The translations under genes and the position numbers were made by a program. From positions 1-64,000 of the forward strand of contig DAOSDY010000004.1 of NCBI GenBank assembly GCA_035362835.1: a DNA stretch of 64,000 bases, in the 5' to 3' direction. Origin of the DNA: Melioribacteraceae bacterium (GTDB taxonomy: Bacteria; Bacteroidota; Ignavibacteria; Ignavibacteriales; Melioribacteraceae). Positions 35,981-45,429 of the stretch are shown here, one piece after another; position 1 is the first letter of the stretch, and every line of letters begins with the position of its first letter. The notes under the pieces are model-generated. The model was not told where the DNA came from. It saw only the letters and a list, made by a program, of their open reading frames with translations, and ran no database searches.

Positions 35981-36715
35981 ATGAACAATTATAAGTTTAT
36001 AATTAAGTACGACGGCTCTGATTATGCCGGCTGGCAGATTCAGCATAATGCCCTTACTGTTCAGCAGAAAATTACTGAAGCAATTCAGACCATTATTAAA
36101 GAAGATGTGAATCTTATTGGATCCGGCAGGACTGATGCCGGTGTTCATGCACTCGGTCAGGTTGCAAACTTTAGAACGAATCAGGATCTCGATTTACCGA
36201 AATTCCATTATTCTCTTAATTCAATTCTTCCGGTCGATATCGCGGTTAATAAAATTGAAACTGTAAGTGAAAATTTTCATTCCAGATTTGATGCAAAAGA
36301 AAGAAGCTATATCTATATATTCAGCCATGTCAAAAATCCTTTCTACTATAAATATTCTTATAATTACCGGCAAATGGAAAATATCGATTTCAACCTCCTT
36401 AATAATCTGAGCGGAGTCTTGAAAGGGAAACACGATTTCACTTCATTCTGTAGAAAGAATGATGAACAGGAAAATAAATTCTGCAATGTATTGGATATTC
36501 ACTGGCGGAAAGGAAGCGAACTCTCTCTATTCTATATTAAAGCCGACAGGTTCCTGCACGGAATGGTAAGGACAATTGTCGGTACACTGCTTTATGCAGC
36601 GGTAAATAAACTTGACCACAGTTATCTTTCCAGCCTGATCGAAAAAAAAAACCGGTCCGATGCCGAGGAATCTGTCCCGGCAAAAGGTTTATTTCTATTT
36701 AAAGTGAGGTATTAA
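35981..36715 (+). CDS. truA: tRNA pseudouridine(38-40) synthase
   Basis: A 244-residue enzyme that converts uridines 38-40 of the tRNA anticodon arm to pseudouridine. The catalytic Asp52 is in GSGRTDAGVHALGQ. The other family blocks YDGSDYAGWQ at the N-terminus, DAKERSYIY and FLHGMVRTIVGTL are all present. The length is normal. The next gene starts one base after its stop. Confidence 0.95.
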   Translation: MNNYKFIIKYDGSDYAGWQIQHNALTVQQKITEAIQTIIKEDVNLIGSGRTDAGVHALGQVANFRTNQDLDLPKFHYSLNSILPVDIAVNKIETVSENFHSRFDAKERSYIYIFSHVKNPFYYKYSYNYRQMENIDFNLLNNLSGVLKGKHDFTSFCRKNDEQENKFCNVLDIHWRKGSELSLFYIKADRFLHGMVRTIVGTLLYAAVNKLDHSYLSSLIEKKNRSDAEESVPAKGLFLFKVRY

Positions 36716-36716
36716 T

Positions 36717-37466
36717 ATGATCGATCTTTCAAACAAAGTTTCAATTATCACCGGCGGATCGCGCGGTATCGGTGAGGCGTGTGTTAAACTGTTCGCCGGC
36801 GCGAACTCCAAAGTTGCTTTTACTTATAAGAACGCAAAACAAAAAGCCGAAAATCTTGAAAAGGATTATCAAGGAATTGTTAAAGCTTACCGTGTTGATA
36901 TGGAATCGGAAGATGATATCAATAAATTTGTGGATGATGTTGCCTCACGATTCGGAAGGATTGATGTCCTGGTTCATAATGTCGGTATCTGGAACGACGG
37001 TGCACTCGATTCTATGTCACTCGATCACTGGAATGAATTGATCAGGATTAATCTTACATCAACTTTTCTGCTCTGTAAAGCATGCTCAAATTATATGAAG
37101 CGGAATAAATTCGGGAGAATGATTTTAATAACTTCTACGGCAGGACAGAGAGGGGAGGCGTTCCATTCACATTACGCTGCTTCGAAAGGAGGAATGATCT
37201 CCTTTACCAAATCACTCGCGGTTGAACTCGCTCCGTTTAATATAACTGTTAATTCCGTTGCCCCCGGCTGGGTCGATACAGAGATGAATGACGGAGTCTT
37301 CGCTGATAAAGAGTATAAAGAGAACGTGAGAAAAGGTATTCCTGTCGGCAGAATAGCTACCGCAGAGGATATTGCCGGACCAACTTTATTTCTTGCCTCG
37401 GATCTTGCACGCCATATTAACGGCGAGATCCTTAATGTGAATGGCGGCAGCGTACTTTGCGGATAA
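36717..37466 (+). CDS. SDR-family oxidoreductase, FabG-like
   Basis: A 249-residue short-chain dehydrogenase with a Rossmann fold. The NAD(P)-binding glycines are TGGSRGIGE near 12-20, the active site is Tyr153-x-x-x-Lys157 (YAASK), and a C-terminal GGSVL segment is present. It looks like 3-oxoacyl-ACP reductase, but no fatty-acid synthesis gene lies next to it, so the substrate is uncertain. It is translationally close to truA and probably on the same transcript. Confidence 0.88.
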   Translation: MIDLSNKVSIITGGSRGIGEACVKLFAGANSKVAFTYKNAKQKAENLEKDYQGIVKAYRVDMESEDDINKFVDDVASRFGRIDVLVHNVGIWNDGALDSMSLDHWNELIRINLTSTFLLCKACSNYMKRNKFGRMILITSTAGQRGEAFHSHYAASKGGMISFTKSLAVELAPFNITVNSVAPGWVDTEMNDGVFADKEYKENVRKGIPVGRIATAEDIAGPTLFLASDLARHINGEILNVNGGSVLCG

Positions 37467-37490
37467 ATTCCTTTGTGAAATTTTATCAGG

Positions 37491-37580
37491 AAAAATATTG
37501 CCACAAAGTCACGAAAGCACTAAATAGCACTAAGGACATTTGTGAGATCTTGTGTCTTCGTGTTTTAGTTGCAAAAAAAT
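37491..37580. repeat. Long imperfect repeat, left copy, flanking a GxxExxY gene
   Basis: This 90-base element begins near AAAAATATTGCCACAAAGTC and ends near TTTTAGTTGCAAAAAAAT. It is itself an imperfect inverted repeat, since the CCACAAAG end can pair with the TTGC end region. A diverged copy in the same orientation lies at 38040-38132. Confidence 0.75.
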
Positions 37581-37627
37581 AATTTATTATCTGACCAACT
37601 GAACGGAAAAGATAAAGGATTATAAGA

Positions 37628-38029
37628 ATGGTAGAGAAAAAATATGAACCTCTTTCTGATGAGATTGAAATTATTGCAAAAAAAGTTGTTGATTCTGCAT
37701 ATTCAGTTCATAAAAATCTTGGACCAGGATTACTTGAAAAGGTTTATGAAATTTGCTTTTGCTACGAATTAGAAAAAAGAGATTTAATATATTCCCGTCA
37801 AATTGATATCCCAATTGTTTATGACAATATAAAATTTCAGGAAGGATTACGTTTGGATGTCTTAATTGAGGACAAAGTTATATGTGAGATAAAAGCAGTA
37901 GACCTGATAAATCCAGTTTGGGAAGCACAAGTATTAAGTCATCTAAAATTAACAAACAAAAGATTAGGATTTCTTATTAATTTCAATGTTGTGAATATTG
38001 GAAGTGGAATTAAGAGATTTATTTTATAA
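37628..38029 (+). CDS. GxxExxY protein (PD-(D/E)XK nuclease-like)
   Basis: A 133-residue protein of the GxxExxY family. The name motif GPGLLEKVYE is near 32-41, and a PD-(D/E)XK-type core, LDVLIEDKVICEIKA, is near 77-91 with Asp, Glu and Lys in the right order. The family is widespread in Bacteroidota, Planctomycetota and relatives, and its biological role is not established. The gene is AT-rich compared with neighbours and stands between two similar long repeats, which suggests a small mobile unit (inference). Confidence 0.88.
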   Translation: MVEKKYEPLSDEIEIIAKKVVDSAYSVHKNLGPGLLEKVYEICFCYELEKRDLIYSRQIDIPIVYDNIKFQEGLRLDVLIEDKVICEIKAVDLINPVWEAQVLSHLKLTNKRLGFLINFNVVNIGSGIKRFIL

Positions 38030-38039
38030 ACACTTAAAA

Positions 38040-38132
38040 AAAATATTTTTCCACAAAATCACAAAAGCACCAGGTAGCACTAAAAATTTTTTGTGATATT
38101 TTGTGTTTTAGTGTCTTAGTGGCAAAAAATAT
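38040..38132. repeat. Long imperfect repeat, right copy, flanking a GxxExxY gene
   Basis: It starts AAAATATTTTTCCACAAAATC and ends TTAGTGGCAAAAAAT. It aligns with 37491-37580 over its whole length with scattered changes, including the shared TAGCACTAA block in the middle. Confidence 0.75.
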
Positions 38133-38180
38133 TGAGTAAGTAATAACAAAACCACCCTATATAAATAAAAGGCTTTTTTA

Positions 38181-38633
38181 ATGGAATTTTTAGCTGGACT
38201 TCATCCTAAGGTAATTCATTTTCCGATTGCTTTTTTTATTCTCTATTTCATATTTGAAACAGCGGGAATAATACTTAAAAAAGAATATCTCAATAAATCC
38301 GCGTTTATCATCCTTGCTCTCGCCGTATTTTTTTCGATCGTTGCCGTCCTTACGGGAAATCAAGCGCACGAAATGGTAAAACAGATTCAGGCCGACGCCG
38401 CACTATACAATGAACTTATTGATAAACACGAATTGTTTTCGACTATCACTCTCTGGTATTTTCTTGCTCTCCTTATTGCACGAACCTACTTGACAGTTAA
38501 GAAAAAATTTGCTGATAAATTACGCTATCTCTTCGTACTCCTCGGACTGATTGGAACTGTTCTGATTTATCTTACAGCAACTTACGGCGGTGAATTAGTT
38601 TTTAAATATGGAATTGGTACAAAGTTATTTTAA
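38181..38633 (+). CDS. DUF2231-type membrane protein
   Basis: A 150-residue protein with four hydrophobic helices (about 10-32, 40-62, 87-105 and 118-138). The N-terminal LHPKVIHFPIAFFIL pattern is typical of DUF2231. A charged loop (HEMVKQIQADAALYNELIDKHE) lies between helices 2 and 3. The function is unknown. The gene is followed 12 bases later by a small exported barrel protein. Confidence 0.8.
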   Translation: MEFLAGLHPKVIHFPIAFFILYFIFETAGIILKKEYLNKSAFIILALAVFFSIVAVLTGNQAHEMVKQIQADAALYNELIDKHELFSTITLWYFLALLIARTYLTVKKKFADKLRYLFVLLGLIGTVLIYLTATYGGELVFKYGIGTKLF

Positions 38634-38645
38634 TTTTGCAGTGTT

Positions 38646-39233
38646 ATGAAAAAGATTCTTCTTCTATCACTATTATTATCAGTTTCCCTTCCGGCGCAGG
38701 AATTAAAATTCGGCACCGCTAAAGGTCTGTTTATGGGAATTGGTGTCGGGCCCAGGATACCGCTGGGTAACTTTTCCGAAAGCCAGAATATCGGTATCGG
38801 TTTCGATGCCACTTTTTCTTATACCGATAACACTCTTATCCCATTCTTTTTATATACAACCGTCGGCTATCAGCATTACCCCGGCAGACAGGATTTTTAC
38901 AAGCGGACCGATTACTCATCACTTTCGAGTAATGTCCTTACTCTCTCACCGGGAATCCGTTATTATTTCCCGCCCCTTATAGAAAGTGTTCTGCTTCTGA
39001 TGCCTGTGGTGGATGCCGGACTGAAATTCGCTTACTTCGAAAAATCCCACCAGTTCAAACTTGATAGAGGTAAATCGAACTATGTTGAGGAGGTCGGAAA
39101 ATTCGGCTTCCATATAGGAGCCGGCTTTTCAATGTTCCTGTTAGATGTTATTACATATTATAACTACCTGAATAATAATGAATACATCTCCTTTAACCTT
39201 CGTGTCACTATTCCAATCTTTGTAACTTTTTAA
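38646..39233 (+). CDS. Small exported beta-barrel-like protein
   Basis: A 195-residue protein with a signal peptide (1-17, ending PAQ), alternating aromatic/polar strands, several Gly-Phe turns and a terminal Phe (IPIFVTF), as in small outer-membrane barrels. No named family is recognised. The GIRYYFPPL segment is common in OmpW/OmpA-like barrels. It starts 12 bases after the DUF2231 gene and ends 9 before the enoyl-CoA hydratase gene, so the three may be co-transcribed. Confidence 0.6.
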   Translation: MKKILLLSLLLSVSLPAQELKFGTAKGLFMGIGVGPRIPLGNFSESQNIGIGFDATFSYTDNTLIPFFLYTTVGYQHYPGRQDFYKRTDYSSLSSNVLTLSPGIRYYFPPLIESVLLLMPVVDAGLKFAYFEKSHQFKLDRGKSNYVEEVGKFGFHIGAGFSMFLLDVITYYNYLNNNEYISFNLRVTIPIFVTF

Positions 39234-39242
39234 GAGGTTTTT

Positions 39243-40025
39243 ATGAATTATCAGAATCTATTATTTGAAGTAAAAAATAAAATCGCCTTTGTCACAATCA
39301 ACCGTCCCGATAAATTAAATGCCCTGAACCACGATACACTACTCGAATTAAAATCGTGTTTTGAAGAGATTGCAGGTAATGACGAAATTGATGTAGCCGT
39401 TCTTACCGGAGCCGGGGAGAAAGCATTTGTAGCCGGCGCCGATATCTCTGAACTGAATAAATTAAATGAATCGGCCGGAACTAAATTTGCTCTGTTCGGC
39501 CAGGAGATCTTCACACGCATTGAAAAACTGAATAAACCTGTTATCGCTGCTATAAACGGATTTGCCCTCGGCGGCGGATGCGAACTTGCCCTCGCGTGTC
39601 ATATCAGAATCGCTTCCGATAAAGCTAAATTCGGTCAGCCCGAAGTAAACCTTGGTATTATTCCTGGTTACGGTGGAACTCAGAGACTCGCAAGACTTGT
39701 TAATACAGGATTGGCTGCTGAGTTGATTCTTACAGGCGACATAATCGGAGCCGAGGAAGCTTTGCGTATCGGATTGGTTAATAAAGTCTATCCTGCCGAT
39801 CAATTGATCTCTAAAACTGTTGAACTGGCAGAAAAAATCTCGTCTAAAGGTCAGATCGCTGTCGGTCTATCGCTTCAGGCAATTGTCGGTACAAATGAAT
39901 TTTCGGAAGCTGAAGGATTGAAACTGGAAGCTGAGCTCTTCGGTAAATGCTGCGCTACAGAGGATTTTAAAGAAGGAACTTCTGCCTTCCTTGAAAAAAG
40001 GAAACCCGGATTCAAGAAAAAATAG
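39243..40025 (+). CDS. Enoyl-CoA hydratase/isomerase family protein
   Basis: A 260-residue crotonase-fold enzyme that would hydrate trans-2-enoyl-CoA in fatty-acid or butyrate metabolism. The oxyanion-hole segments AGADISEL (about 62-69) and ALGGGCELALACH (about 107-119) are clear, and the catalytic-type Glu is in FGQPEVNLGIIPGYGGTQRL. The SD (AAGAGG) is good. Which pathway it serves is not shown by the neighbours. Confidence 0.9.
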   Translation: MNYQNLLFEVKNKIAFVTINRPDKLNALNHDTLLELKSCFEEIAGNDEIDVAVLTGAGEKAFVAGADISELNKLNESAGTKFALFGQEIFTRIEKLNKPVIAAINGFALGGGCELALACHIRIASDKAKFGQPEVNLGIIPGYGGTQRLARLVNTGLAAELILTGDIIGAEEALRIGLVNKVYPADQLISKTVELAEKISSKGQIAVGLSLQAIVGTNEFSEAEGLKLEAELFGKCCATEDFKEGTSAFLEKRKPGFKKK

Positions 40026-40105
40026 AAACAAAACTTATCATATTAATTGAATAGGCTTTCCCTTTGTCGCCTAATTGGATGAAGATCGGAATTCCCGAAG
40101 GATAA

Positions 40106-41137
40106 TTGAATAATCTGATGTCTCTCAAGAAAAAATTTTTAAAATATCTCCTGGCATTCACAATATTCTTAATGATTGTTAATGTTATAATCGAAATTTT
40201 CTCTAAATCCCCTCTACCCGAAGACGGAGTATTTCACGAATTAACGATCCGTCAGATCGATTCGGTCTTTGTTGATGTACTCGACCAGTACGGAATCGAA
40301 TCGAAATGGATTTCTTCAAAAAATATTAAAGTTGCCGACGAGGATTCTTTAACAAAGAGATTTACGGTCATGCTTCCGTCGGATCTGCCGATTCCCCTTA
40401 TAATCCGGGATGTTCACCGTAGAATAGAAAATGATATTACCGGCTTTGCTTCCGAGGAGAAGAAGATATTCGGAAATACGGAAATAAGAATCTATACAAA
40501 TGAAAAATTGAAACTGATGGCAACCCTTATTCCCGACCCGCAGATAATTCGCGACAGAAATAATATTACGTTTATTTTTAGAGATGCCGCAGATCTTAGT
40601 CAAACCGATTTCAACCGGTTCCTTTCATTCCCTTACAAATTTTCACTGACATTAATACCCGGAACTTCAACAGCAAAAATGGCCGATACACTTAAGAATT
40701 TCTCGAAAGAATATACAGTTCTTCTCAACGACGAAATTGATGAGGATAAATACAGAATTGCGGGAAGGGATAATAAGGTGCTGCTTAAGAATTCAATCAA
40801 TAATATTATTAAAGATTTTTCAGACGCCTCCTACTTTGTAATTGATCAGGGGAGCCGGCTGCATAATTCAATCAGCTATAATTATGTTAGGGATGAATTC
40901 AAAAAAAGAAACAGAGAACTGATACCGCTTTCGGAGTTCATATTACTCGACGCGGAAGGAGAGAATGAAATTGTCTCTAAATTTAAATTCCACTGTATGG
41001 ATGGATCCGGAAGCAGACAGAAGAACTTCCTGATCACCTTCGAAAACTATTTAAAGATTCAGTCTGAACTTGAATTGTTCAAAAAGAAGGGGCATAGAAT
41101 AGTTCCTCTTTCGCTGGTTGAATTTGAAAAGGAGTAA
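40106..41137 (+). CDS. Membrane-anchored protein, possible divergent polysaccharide deacetylase-like domain
   Basis: Up to 343 residues, with one N-terminal helix (about 12-30). A small domain (about 40-150) is followed by a C-terminal part (about 150-340). Segments such as FSLTLIPGTSTAKMADTL then YTVLLND, and FVIDQGSRLHNSISYNYV, echo the divergent polysaccharide deacetylase (YibQ/DUF610) fold. No clear metal ligands are seen, so the domain may be inactive or the match wrong. The start is uncertain: TTG 40106 is well spaced from AAGGA, while ATG 40118 gives a shorter form. Confidence 0.5.
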   Translation: MNNLMSLKKKFLKYLLAFTIFLMIVNVIIEIFSKSPLPEDGVFHELTIRQIDSVFVDVLDQYGIESKWISSKNIKVADEDSLTKRFTVMLPSDLPIPLIIRDVHRRIENDITGFASEEKKIFGNTEIRIYTNEKLKLMATLIPDPQIIRDRNNITFIFRDAADLSQTDFNRFLSFPYKFSLTLIPGTSTAKMADTLKNFSKEYTVLLNDEIDEDKYRIAGRDNKVLLKNSINNIIKDFSDASYFVIDQGSRLHNSISYNYVRDEFKKRNRELIPLSEFILLDAEGENEIVSKFKFHCMDGSGSRQKNFLITFENYLKIQSELELFKKKGHRIVPLSLVEFEKE

Positions 41138-41178
41138 AATAAAATTTGCCTTGTTGAAGATTAAATCCCTTGACCAGA

Positions 41179-42537
41179 TTAAACAGGATTCCCGTAAATA
41201 TCAAGTTCGGAAGGTTCCATATCCAGTTTACTTCCAAGCTGCCGTACTATCTTTTCTTTATCGCCCGTTATAAGTATTACGGATTTCTCAGGCAGCACAT
41301 ATTCCTTTGCTGCCTTTAATATCTCTTCCTCTTTTACATTCTCAATCATCGATTGATAATGATGGTAATAGTCGATTGGAAGGTTGTGTAAGATTAGGGG
41401 TGAAATGTTCCGTGCAATCTGTGTGTATGTCTCGAACCTGGAAGGGAATTGCTTTATCAGGTACGACCTGGCAAATTCAATTTCAGCTTGTGTAATATTC
41501 TCTCTTATTAATTTCATCTCGTTCAGGATTTCTACTACTGCATCGGCGGAATTATCGATGTTAACTGCAGTGGATATTTCAAAGTATCCCGATTCCTTGT
41601 TGTAGTTTAATGCGGAACCGGCTCCGTAAGTATATCCGCGTTTTTCCCTTAAATTAAGATTAATCCTGCTCGAAAATTGACCTCCTAATATGGTGTTCAT
41701 TAATCGCGCGGCGTGATAATCCTCCGAATTCCTGTTCTTAATCAAATTACCCACCCTTATCTCACTCTGCGCCGATTCTTTTTTGTCGACTATATAGAGC
41801 CCCGGTAAAACAGCAGGAGAAAATAATTTCTGGCGCCTCAGTTGATTGTCAAAATTCCAGGCGGATAGATACCTGTTGATAAGATTGAGAATTTCATCTC
41901 CGGTAATATTTCCGGTTAAAATAATTTTAAGATCAGAGCGGAGGAATTCATTTCTGTAAAAGTCTTTAATCTCTCCGTTTGCAATAGATTTAACGGATTC
42001 TTCGAAACCGATTTCAGGATTTGAATAATTTGTCCCCGCGAAAATTCTCTTTTCGAAAGCTGAGTTTGCTATGTATGATGGCTCATCTTTGAGCTGTAAT
42101 ATTTTATCGAGTGTTTTTTTCTTTTCACGGTTGAAATCATTCTCTTCGAAACGCGGTTCGAGAATTATTTTTGAAATGAGCTCAAATGATCTTTCGAAAT
42201 GCTCTTTCAGTGATAGAATCGAAAATGTAAATGCGTCGTGACTGATCGATATTCCGGTTATTGTCCCGAGTTTTTCGAGCTCATTGTTAAGCTGCAGGGC
42301 GTCGTACTCGGCTGCCCCTTCGTCAATTAATAATGAGGTTAGAAAAGCAAGCCCGTTTTTACCTTCTGGATCGTATATGCTGCCGGCGGAGGAAATGAAT
42401 ATCGCCTGTATAATCGGGAGTTTCTCTTTTTGTACATAATAAACTTCCAAACCCCCGGTTGCTTTTATTAATTTTATCTCCGGAATCTCAAATGGAACTA
42501 AAGCCGAAGGTAACGGTGCTGTCTCTCTTTTTATCAT
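41179..42537 (-). CDS. M16-family peptidase homologue, non-catalytic subunit type
   Basis: A 452-residue M16 (pitrilysin-family) protein. The N-terminal half lacks the zinc motif HxxEH: the equivalent place reads FLTSLLIDEGAAEYDA. The C-terminal domain keeps the typical RGYTYGAGSALNYN segment. Its start overlaps the stop of the next, active M16 gene by 4 bases. The family is known to work as pairs with one zinc-binding and one inactive partner (as in mitochondrial MPP), so the two products probably form a heterodimer. No signal peptide is evident. Confidence 0.9.
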   Translation of the reverse strand: MIKRETAPLPSALVPFEIPEIKLIKATGGLEVYYVQKEKLPIIQAIFISSAGSIYDPEGKNGLAFLTSLLIDEGAAEYDALQLNNELEKLGTITGISISHDAFTFSILSLKEHFERSFELISKIILEPRFEENDFNREKKKTLDKILQLKDEPSYIANSAFEKRIFAGTNYSNPEIGFEESVKSIANGEIKDFYRNEFLRSDLKIILTGNITGDEILNLINRYLSAWNFDNQLRRQKLFSPAVLPGLYIVDKKESAQSEIRVGNLIKNRNSEDYHAARLMNTILGGQFSSRINLNLREKRGYTYGAGSALNYNKESGYFEISTAVNIDNSADAVVEILNEMKLIRENITQAEIEFARSYLIKQFPSRFETYTQIARNISPLILHNLPIDYYHHYQSMIENVKEEEILKAAKEYVLPEKSVILITGDKEKIVRQLGSKLDMEPSELDIYGNPV

Positions 42538-43814
42538 TGCTCTTTCTGTTTGGGAATTATGTTCAGTTCTGTGTAAGGTTTATTTAAGATTTTTTCCGCG
42601 GCATTAATCACATCCCGTGCAGTTACTTTTTCATACCTGTTGAGATCGAATATAAATGAATCCGGTTCATTCAGGAAGTAGTTGTAATGATTAATATGGT
42701 CTACTATAGTGTCCAGTTTCTGAAGAGAATATATGAAAGCGGATTTGTAGCTGTTCTTTGCCCGCAGCAGTTCTTCATCGCTTATTCCATTTGAAATCAG
42801 GAAGTCGATTTCTTTCAGTATCTCAGCTTTAATCTTCTCTATTTCCACTCCCGGTTTTGCGGTAGATACTATAATAAAAGATCCGGCTAACCTCGCCGAA
42901 TATTGAAATGAAGAAACATCCAGGGCAATCTGATTATCGTATAAAAGGTTTTTTTGAAGCCGGGAATTCTTTGTTGAGCTTAATATGTCCGCGAGAATAT
43001 CGAGTGCGGCATCGTCTGGGCCGAATGCTTTGTCCGAATGCCATGCCATGTATAAACGTGGAAGCTGAACGCTATCTTTGTGAATTATTCTATTGGTCTC
43101 TTTTAATTTCTGCCCGGGAGAATTAATAGACGGAATTGAATTGCTCCGCTGAATTTCGCCGAAATATTTCCCGATTAATTTTACCGAGGTATTAATATCG
43201 AAATTACCGCCGAGTACGAGCGAAGCATTATTCGGAGCGTAGTAAGTACTGAAAAAATTCCTTACATCATTAAGTTCGAATTTTGCGATGTCGTCCATCC
43301 ATCCGATCGTAGGCCATGAATAAGGATGATCATTCGTAAAAAGGTTCGAAAAAAGTATTTCCCATGCTTGTCCGTACGGCTGATTTTCGTAACGCTGCCT
43401 CCGTTCATTCATCACAACATCTTTCTGGTTATCGAGCTTATCCTGTGTAAGTGCCGGAAGCAGAAATCCCATTCTGTCCGACTCAAGCCATAACAGCAGC
43501 TCTAAATAGTTTGCCGGTACCGATTCATAATAGTTGGTTCTGTCTATAGAAGTAGATCCGTTCAAAGTTCCGCCGGCTTCCTGGATATATTTGAAGTGTC
43601 CTTCCTTAGGAACATTCTGAGAACCCTGGAACATCATATGCTCGAATAGGTGTGCAAATCCGGTCTTTCCCGGTTTCTCATTCGCCGACCCGACTCGGTA
43701 CCATATGTTTATTGAAACAATAGGTGAGGACGGATCAGGATATAAAATTACTTCAAGTCCGTTAGGCAGACTGAATTTTTCGTAATTAATTTTTAACAAC
43801 GAGTTGTTGATCAC
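42534..43814 (-). CDS. M16-family zinc metallopeptidase, catalytic subunit
   Basis: A 426-residue zinc peptidase with the inverted zinc motif HLFEH (55-59). The third ligand Glu probably lies in VVMNERRQRYENQPYG, about 75 residues further on. The C-terminal M16 domain runs from about 175. GTG 43814 is the likely start; no strong SD is seen. It probably partners the product of the overlapping downstream gene. The role is likely oligopeptide breakdown, inferred from the family. Confidence 0.92.
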   Translation of the reverse strand: MINNSLLKINYEKFSLPNGLEVILYPDPSSPIVSINIWYRVGSANEKPGKTGFAHLFEHMMFQGSQNVPKEGHFKYIQEAGGTLNGSTSIDRTNYYESVPANYLELLLWLESDRMGFLLPALTQDKLDNQKDVVMNERRQRYENQPYGQAWEILFSNLFTNDHPYSWPTIGWMDDIAKFELNDVRNFFSTYYAPNNASLVLGGNFDINTSVKLIGKYFGEIQRSNSIPSINSPGQKLKETNRIIHKDSVQLPRLYMAWHSDKAFGPDDAALDILADILSSTKNSRLQKNLLYDNQIALDVSSFQYSARLAGSFIIVSTAKPGVEIEKIKAEILKEIDFLISNGISDEELLRAKNSYKSAFIYSLQKLDTIVDHINHYNYFLNEPDSFIFDLNRYEKVTARDVINAAEKILNKPYTELNIIPKQKEQ

Positions 43815-43857
43815 ATTAATATCGATAAACTGCTCCTTGCACTTATTAGTTATAATT

Positions 43858-45069
43858 TTATTTAAGAATAAATTCTATTCTCTCCGCTTTACCGTCAATA
43901 TTTGAACGCGGGGCTATATTAAAAATTCTGCAGAGGAGGGGATAGATGTCTATATTCCAGATTGTACCTGTACGGTAACCGCTTTTAAAGTCCGGTCCGA
44001 TTGCTAAAAATATTCCGTGCATATCTGTATGATTATTGTCGTAACCGTGATTGCCGAGTGAACTGTAATCCGATTGTCTGTTTGTAATTACTGCCCAACC
44101 CATGTCTGCAATCAGTAGCAGTTCACCAATGAACGGGTGATTCTTGTAATGAAAATATTCCGGCATCTCTTTCTTTTTATAAACTTTGTAACGGTTCTCG
44201 TTTTTCTTAAGCAGCTGATAAACTTCCTCAATATTATCTTTCGTTACATCTACTGTCATAAACGGACCGTTGTCAAAAAATTTGCAATTCATACCTTCAA
44301 GAATCTTTTCTATGTTGATTGTCCGTTCCTTCGAAATGTCCGTCATACCATGGTCGGATACAATTATAATATTTACGCTGTCTCTCATGTTAATATCGGT
44401 CAGTTTATCAAACAGGAGTCCGATCATTCCGTCGAGTCTTTTAATCGCGTTATTAACTTCATCAGAATCTGTTCCGTGCCTGTGCCCCTGAGTGTCGGTA
44501 TCGTCAAAATAGAGTGTAATGAAATAAGGGCGATCATTTACTGGAAGCTTAAGCCACTCTACTACGCCATCAACACGCTTTTCATATGGACGGGCATGTT
44601 CGTAATGGTGGTAGTAAGTGGGCCTGCGGTGTTCTAACGTCATCTCCGAGCCGGGCCAGAAATAGCTCGCGGTTGTAATACCGTTTCTTTCGGCTGTCTC
44701 CCAGAAAGCTTCGCCAAGGTACCATCGGCTGTCGCGGACGGCATTTGTATCTCCCATTCTATAGATAGTGTTGTTAAAAGGATCTCTGAATGTATTTGCG
44801 ATTATCCCGTGGTTTTCGATATACATGCCTGTAATTATCGATTGATGGTTCGGAAATGTCTTAGAAGGGAATGCTGGTCTTAAAGAAAGTGCGGATACTC
44901 CGTTATTACGTATCATTTCGAGGTTTGGGGATAATCCTCTGTAAAGATAATCCCACCTGAATCCGTCGAATGAAATTAAAATTACATACGGTTTTTCGGA
45001 TGCTGCCGTCGAATTACTGATCAGGAATAATAAAATTAATGTAAATACTGTTTTGAGGGCCTTTTTCAT
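43858..45069 (-). CDS. Ectonucleotide pyrophosphatase/phosphodiesterase family protein
   Basis: A 403-residue exported alkaline-phosphatase-superfamily enzyme that hydrolyses nucleotide or other phosphodiesters. A signal peptide covers 1-23. Metal-binding Asp35 is in ISFDGFRWDY, and the Thr nucleophile is probably Thr71 in FPSKTFPNHQSIITG. Further metal ligands lie in DDTDTQGHRHGTD and in DHGMTD (about 241-246), with a last His in GNHGYDN. All expected ligands are present. It is transcribed divergently from the Oar-like receptor gene. Confidence 0.92.
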   Translation of the reverse strand: MKKALKTVFTLILLFLISNSTAASEKPYVILISFDGFRWDYLYRGLSPNLEMIRNNGVSALSLRPAFPSKTFPNHQSIITGMYIENHGIIANTFRDPFNNTIYRMGDTNAVRDSRWYLGEAFWETAERNGITTASYFWPGSEMTLEHRRPTYYHHYEHARPYEKRVDGVVEWLKLPVNDRPYFITLYFDDTDTQGHRHGTDSDEVNNAIKRLDGMIGLLFDKLTDINMRDSVNIIIVSDHGMTDISKERTINIEKILEGMNCKFFDNGPFMTVDVTKDNIEEVYQLLKKNENRYKVYKKKEMPEYFHYKNHPFIGELLLIADMGWAVITNRQSDYSSLGNHGYDNNHTDMHGIFLAIGPDFKSGYRTGTIWNIDIYPLLCRIFNIAPRSNIDGKAERIEFILK

Positions 45070-45429
45070 TTCTTTTACCGTTTTTTATCCGTACAAATAT
45101 AATGGAAGTTGATTGAATAAATTCGACTAACTGATAATTAAATAGAATCGTTTTTCATTATAAAAAAAACGGGACAAAAGCCAATATTAAAAAATCATAA
45201 AATCTTTAAAAATCCTTTTGACATTGGATAGATTTTCCTATTTTCTAAGTGCAAAAAAACGTACACCTTCCCATTTGGCGCTTTGGGTGAGTAAAAAGAA
45301 TTTTTAATACAAGATCGGATATGACCACAAATTACGATATGCCTAAAAATTTTGTTTTCTTCAAAAATTTCCTATCGAATCACAAATATTTTTTAACTAA
45401 TAAACTTATTAACCTAAGAGGAGTAGTGT
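45070..45429. other. Divergent intergenic region upstream of the Oar-like gene
   Basis: This 360-base AT-rich spacer lies between two divergent genes. I see no ORF or RNA gene. TTGACA (45218-45223) is followed after 15 bases by TATTTT, a possible but badly spaced promoter for the receptor. AAGAGGAG at about 45415-45422 is its SD. The rest shows no clear structure. Confidence 0.5.
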
